The position numbers were made by a program, and so were the translations under genes. A stretch of DNA of 64,000 nt from Theobroma cacao. Lineage: Eukaryota > Streptophyta > Magnoliopsida > Malvales > Malvaceae. The notes below the pieces were generated by a model that saw only the letters and a list, made by a program, of their open reading frames with translations, was not told the DNA's origin and searched no databases. Positions 59,947 to 64,000 of this stretch are shown here, in pieces. Position 1 is the first letter of the stretch. The number at the start of each line of letters is the position of its first letter. The stretch lies in the NCBI RefSeq assembly GCF_000208745.1, contig NC_030858.1:25122406-25186405 (forward strand), read 5' to 3'.

Positions 59947-60586
59947 AATTCAAGTAGGGATGAGCAAAACCAAACCAAACCAATTATCACTCAAATCAAA
60001 TACGATTTGGGTAAAATGATTCGGTTTAATTAGATAATTGAATCAATTGATCTAAAATGTTTGGTCCAATTAGTTTTTTTCATTGGTTCTCGGTTATAAA
60101 ATTTTTAGACCAATCCACTCAAAAACCCAAACTAATTTTTTATATATATTAATATATATAATTTTTTATATATATTAAGAAGAATTGATAGTTAACTTAA
60201 TTAATAATATACTTAAAATATATTAGTTTATTATATGTATGTATATAAATTATAATTATAGCAATTTAATTTTAGTTATATATATTATTTATAAATTTGT
60301 ATTAATATGAAATTACAAGATATATATTTTAAATTATATAACTTATATGTTAATATTGCAATTTATGATAGTAAATATCCTACATATTAATATGTTAAAA
60401 TTATTTCACCTTAATAATATTTCTTAATATTAAATGTTATGAATATATATATATATAATTGTATAAACATTATATATATATATATTTAATTTTTACATAA
60501 GAATTACTATAACTTATAATAAACTTTATTTATTTATATGTTTCTATATATTTAATTCTTTCCCTGTTCTTATTCTTAAGATAAAA

Positions 60587-61634
60587 CTGCATTTGATTTA
60601 ATAGAATGGTTATTCCTCATAACAGCTATTCCAAAAAGGGCCTAAATAGCCATTACTAAAACCCCTTTTAGTAATGACTATTTCAAATTATTGGAAATAA
60701 AAAAAATTAATTTAACAAAAATACCCTTTTACAATTTAAAAATTACTTTATAAAATAATACTAAACATATTCGTTTTTCTATCTCTTCCTCACTCCTCTC
60801 TCTAAAGCAGCTCCGTTTTTTGAGTTTTTGGTCATTGCTACCCTGCTCCATTGTCGTCCACTCTCTCTTAGTTGTTTCTCCGCCATCCATTTTCAATCAA
60901 GTGTGAGATGCTATATGAGAAGTTGCATTTCAAGAAATCAAGGAGAAAATCAAGAAAGCTAATGATGAGGAGAAGGCAAAGAAAGTCAAATTGATGGCCA
61001 AAACACATAAGACAGGGTAAAGGTAATGCTTCCAAGGTGCTGCTCCAGAGAGCCCTAAATTGGGTTGTGGTGGTGAAAAGTACAAAAGACACAAAATTTT
61101 TTACTTTATTTAAAAAAAAAGAAAATATTTAAATATTATTTAACTATAATAAATATTATTAAGAATATTATTTAATATTATTATTTGAATATAATAAATG
61201 TAATAAGGAATATTATTTAGTATTATTTAAGTTTAATGAAGAATATATTTTATCTTTTAATATTAAATATTATTTAATTATCTTCTAATACAAAATATCA
61301 TTAAATTATAATAAAAATATATTTGTATTTTGGTGAAAATATTATTTAATTATAGTAAAAGGTATTTTGATTTTATTACTTAGAATATTTTTATCTTTTA
61401 ACAAAATAAATTCTTTAATTTTAATAAAAGGTATTTTTATCATTTACCACTTACTTCTTAATTATTCCTAAAACTATTCTCGTCAACCAATCATTAGAAT
61501 AAATCATAATAATAATTATTATCTATTCCATTCCCACGAACCAAACTATATAATAGATATTCTTCTCTTATTCTATTCCTACAGAATAACGATTCTATTC
61601 TCCTTCTATTCCATTCTACGAACCAAACATACCC
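60587..61634. mobile_element. PIF/Harbinger-type MITE, copy 2 (inverted), with captured exon
   Basis: The right end (gaaccaaacataccc, then TTA) and about 200 bp inside it are the reverse complement of 4221-4430. The left end near 60587 (ctgcatttgattt) is worn. It is about 320 bp longer than copy 1, largely because of a host-gene-like piece at 60895-61085. Confidence 0.7.
60895..61085 (+). pseudogene. Ribosomal protein eL24 (RPL24) C-terminal fragment, captured
   Basis: In one frame 60903-61017 reads V-stop-DAI-stop-EVAFQEIKEKIKKAND, then EEKAKKVKLMAKTHKTG. This follows the C-terminal helix of plant eL24 (RDAAREAALREIKERIKK and its lysine-rich tail). The two internal stops are TGA where the family has Arg, as expected from CGA to TGA decay. 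A one-base shift then gives GKGN...SK and GAAPESPKLGCGGEKY, the glycine-rich eL24 end (to about 61083). The N-terminal zinc-binding half is absent. A splice-acceptor-like 'tttcaatcaag' stands directly before it. Confidence 0.7.
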
Positions 61635-62387
61635 TTAATAACCTTATTTATTATCACTTTATTTTTTATAACATATTGTTTATAATTAGTTATTATTTAT
61701 GCAAACTTTGATATAAAACATTATAACATATAAGTTGTTTCGTTAATTTCATATATACATAATAAAGTAATATATTATATATATACATTTATTTAATTTA
61801 TACATAAGCATTACTGTAACTTATAATAGAATTTATTTATATGATTACACTTAATAATTTTATTAGTTATCATCTTAATTGTTATAACATATTGTTTATA
61901 ATTAGTTATTATTTATACAAACTTCGATATCAAAATTAAAATATTATAACACATAAGTTGTGTCATTAAATTCATATATATAATAAAGTAATATATTATA
62001 TATAAATATATTTAATTTATACATAATATGTATAATTTATTATTATGGATGAAGTTTATAAGTTTTAATATTATAATTTGTAAAAAAAAAAAGTGATAAA
62101 ATTTTGGTATATTGGTCTAAAACCAAACTGACCAAACCAATTTTATGTTTAGTCGGTTTGGTCTTCCTTTATGCTTGGTCAGTTTTGATTGGTTTGGTCT
62201 TCCTTTATGTTTGGTCAGTGTTTAAAATGTTTGATTCATTTGATCTTTAGTTATGATGGATTAAACCACCCAATCCACCTATTTGCTCACCCTTAGATTC
62301 AAGCGTGTCCTTAATGGTAGTTAATATGTGGTTATAAGTGTCGTTATCATTTGAAAGGTGTAGTGTTAGAAAAAATATCATGGGGTT

Positions 62388-63160
62388 TGTTGACATGAAA
62401 AATTAAAAAAATTATTTTTTGGAAAAAAATGTGGGAAGTCATGAAAGCTTGAGAGAAAATTTTGTGGAAAGAAAATCCTTTCATTCCTCAAATGAAAAGT
62501 TACAAAGTGATGGTTTATATATGGGAAAATATAAAAGCAATAAAGTCTATTACAAAGGAGCGAAAAATTAGTACCGTTAGTTAGCAACTAACTCCCTATT
62601 TACTTCGAGTAAATAGTAAAAAGTAAAATGGTAAAGTTCAATAAATAAACTTAAATATTGAACAAGTGTCTATCACCTTTCTTAATTGAACACATGAGCT
62701 GCACATGCTTTCTTCTTTACTCAATCTTGCAAGTTTTTCAATCTTCATTCCCAGATTAATACTTCCTTTCAAGATAAATAATCATGGCAGAGCATGAATA
62801 TTCATCTTGCTTAGTAACTGGTAATATTGTTTTGGTTGCAATGCTTTAGTAAGCAAATCTACAATCTGCCAATCTATAGAAACATGTATAGGATTAATCA
62901 CACCTATAAGTACCTTTTCACATATGAAATGGCAATTCATTTCTATGCATTTTGTACATTCATGGAATATAAGATTACAACAAACATAACTCGCAAATTG
63001 ATTACCATAGTGAAGTTTGATTGCTATTTCATGCTTAATACCAAAATTAGACAATAAGTTTCCCAACCAAATGACTTCACAACAAGTAAAAGTCATAGAT
63101 CGATACTATGCCTCTATTTAACTTCGAGCAACAACTAATTGCTTCTTAGATTTTTCAGTT
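62388..63160 (-). mobile_element. Ty1/copia 3' end: RNase H and 3' LTR
   Basis: Minus-strand coding from about 63160 to 62782 gives KKQLVVARS, then (after two stops) EYRSM-like sequence, CCEVIWLGNLL, LHYGNQFASYV, FHECTKCIEMNCHFICEK and VDLLTKALQPKQ, the RNase H end of copia pol. It is followed by a short LTR-like segment, TGTTCAATTAAG at 62692 to CATGTCAACA at 62388 (305 bp). The low similarity to the Sirevirus RNase H and the short LTR point to another copia lineage. Everything upstream of RNase H is missing. Confidence 0.75.
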
Positions 63161-63228
63161 AAGTAGTGAATTTCCTAAGAATATATAGTAACCAATGACT
63201 AACTTGCGTGTAACAGGGCACCCTGCCC

Positions 63229-63470
63229 TAAGGGTAAGCAATTACACGATTCGGTATGTTATATTTAAAGACTAAATGGACTAAACAATTTTAAAAATTT
63301 GATCAAAATTGACTAAATATAAAATAGGGCCAAATTGATCAAACATTAAATTGGTTAGGTCAGTTCAGTTTTGGATTAATGGACCAAAATTTTATCACTT
63401 TTTTTTTTTGTAAATTACAATATTAAAACTTATAAACTTCATTTATAATTATAACGTAAACAAATAATCT
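63229..63470. mobile_element. Second hAT copy, inverted, probably running out of the window
   Basis: It starts TAAGGGTAAGCA and, read in reverse complement, the segment up to about 63460 matches 62040-62295 of the hAT element (ttggtc-rich part, then 'aagtgataaaattttggt' and 'aagtttataagttttaatatt'). No right end is found by 64000. Confidence 0.65.
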
Positions 63471-64000
63471 AAACTTAAAAAAAAACATAACATTTATTCC
63501 TTCACTTACACAATTATGTCTTTTTATATAAACCATTAAATTAATGTTCAAAATTCAACATAACAAAGAGTTAAAGATAATAAATTTAACATCCACAAAA
63601 TAAAACTATTTAACACAAGACCATTAACCATTGCAAATTATCAACTTGAATCTCCTTCATAACTTGGCTCTTCACATTCACTCACATAGGCTATCTAACA
63701 ATTGAAAGAATATAAAAATATAATTAGTATAATTTTTTAATAACAAAGTAAAAGAAGATTGAAAATGAAAAATTATGTAAAAAGTCATAAAATTGAACAT
63801 TTACCTTAATTGAAGTGTGAAGAATGCATTTCTAACCTCTTTCCTCATAAATCGTCAACAATAGAAATGGAATCCACAATCCCAATCTTTGACATCTCTA
63901 AAATGCATAAACAAAAAAAAATTATAAGAAATAAAGAAATAAGAGTTGTAAAAATAATAAAATGGAAAATTACAATTAATTACCTAATTCAAAATTTTCA
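63471..64000. other. AT-rich DNA to the window end
   Basis: Possibly the interior of the hAT copy that begins at 63229. No coding frame or repeat end is recognised. Confidence 0.4.

Larger units (their letters stand above)
59955..62295. mobile_element. Non-autonomous hAT element with a nested MITE
   Basis: Ends are TAGGGATGAGCAAA and the complement of TAAGGGTGAGCAAA, with repeated 'aaccaaacca' / 'tggtttggt' words just inside, typical of hAT elements. The 8-bp TSD matches at 7 positions (aattcaag at 59947-59954, gattcaag at 62296-62303). No transposase is present. The interior is extremely AT-rich, with TATATA runs. 60587-61634 is a separate inserted MITE. Confidence 0.8.

Overview
The window is nuclear DNA of a eudicot plant, and most of it is a graveyard of transposable elements. 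The evidence is the high AT content, spliced plant gene relics, plant-specific retroelement families (Sirevirus-type Ty1/copia, long Tekay-like LTRs, plant L1 LINE, PIF/Harbinger, hAT, long-TIR Mutator-like MITEs, tRNA-derived SINEs) and one intact plant DUF716 gene. The species cannot be fixed from sequence alone. Three long N runs (11800-12084, 24040-24868, 39140-39807) and a single n at 42593 mark assembly gaps.

Layout. 1-2200: end of an LTR, then two decayed host gene tails (FAR1-related and a PHD-type acetyltransferase). 2200-7830: non-coding DNA with a CA/TA microsatellite, a Harbinger-type MITE and three neighbouring Mutator-like MITEs, one carrying a SINE. 7908-15770: a gag-only Ty3/gypsy-like element whose first LTR is split by about 5 kb of further retroelements and whose second LTR is split by a second SINE. 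16532-32018: one L1-type LINE on the minus strand, cut into four pieces by a 5.3 kb PIF/Harbinger element and two long LTR insertions. 32019-48906: a degenerate Sirevirus (gag, protease, integrase, RT, RNase H and a downstream env-like ORF), itself split by two long LTR elements and one solo LTR. 48907-54464: low-copy DNA with the one intact gene, a DUF716/TMEM45-like membrane protein on the minus strand (52897-53844). 54465-64000: more MITEs, a hAT element with a nested MITE, a copia 3' end and a second, inverted hAT copy.

The main result is the readable nesting order, supported at most junctions by target-site duplications (TSDs) and by coding frames that resume across insertions. Two DNA elements also appear to carry pieces of host genes: a first exon resembling ALWAYS EARLY (ALY) in the PIF/Harbinger element, and the C-terminal part of ribosomal protein eL24 in a MITE. 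LTRs of two Sirevirus families contain dense arrays of short palindromes. I see no RNA gene (other than the tRNA-derived SINEs), CRISPR array or prokaryotic-type system.
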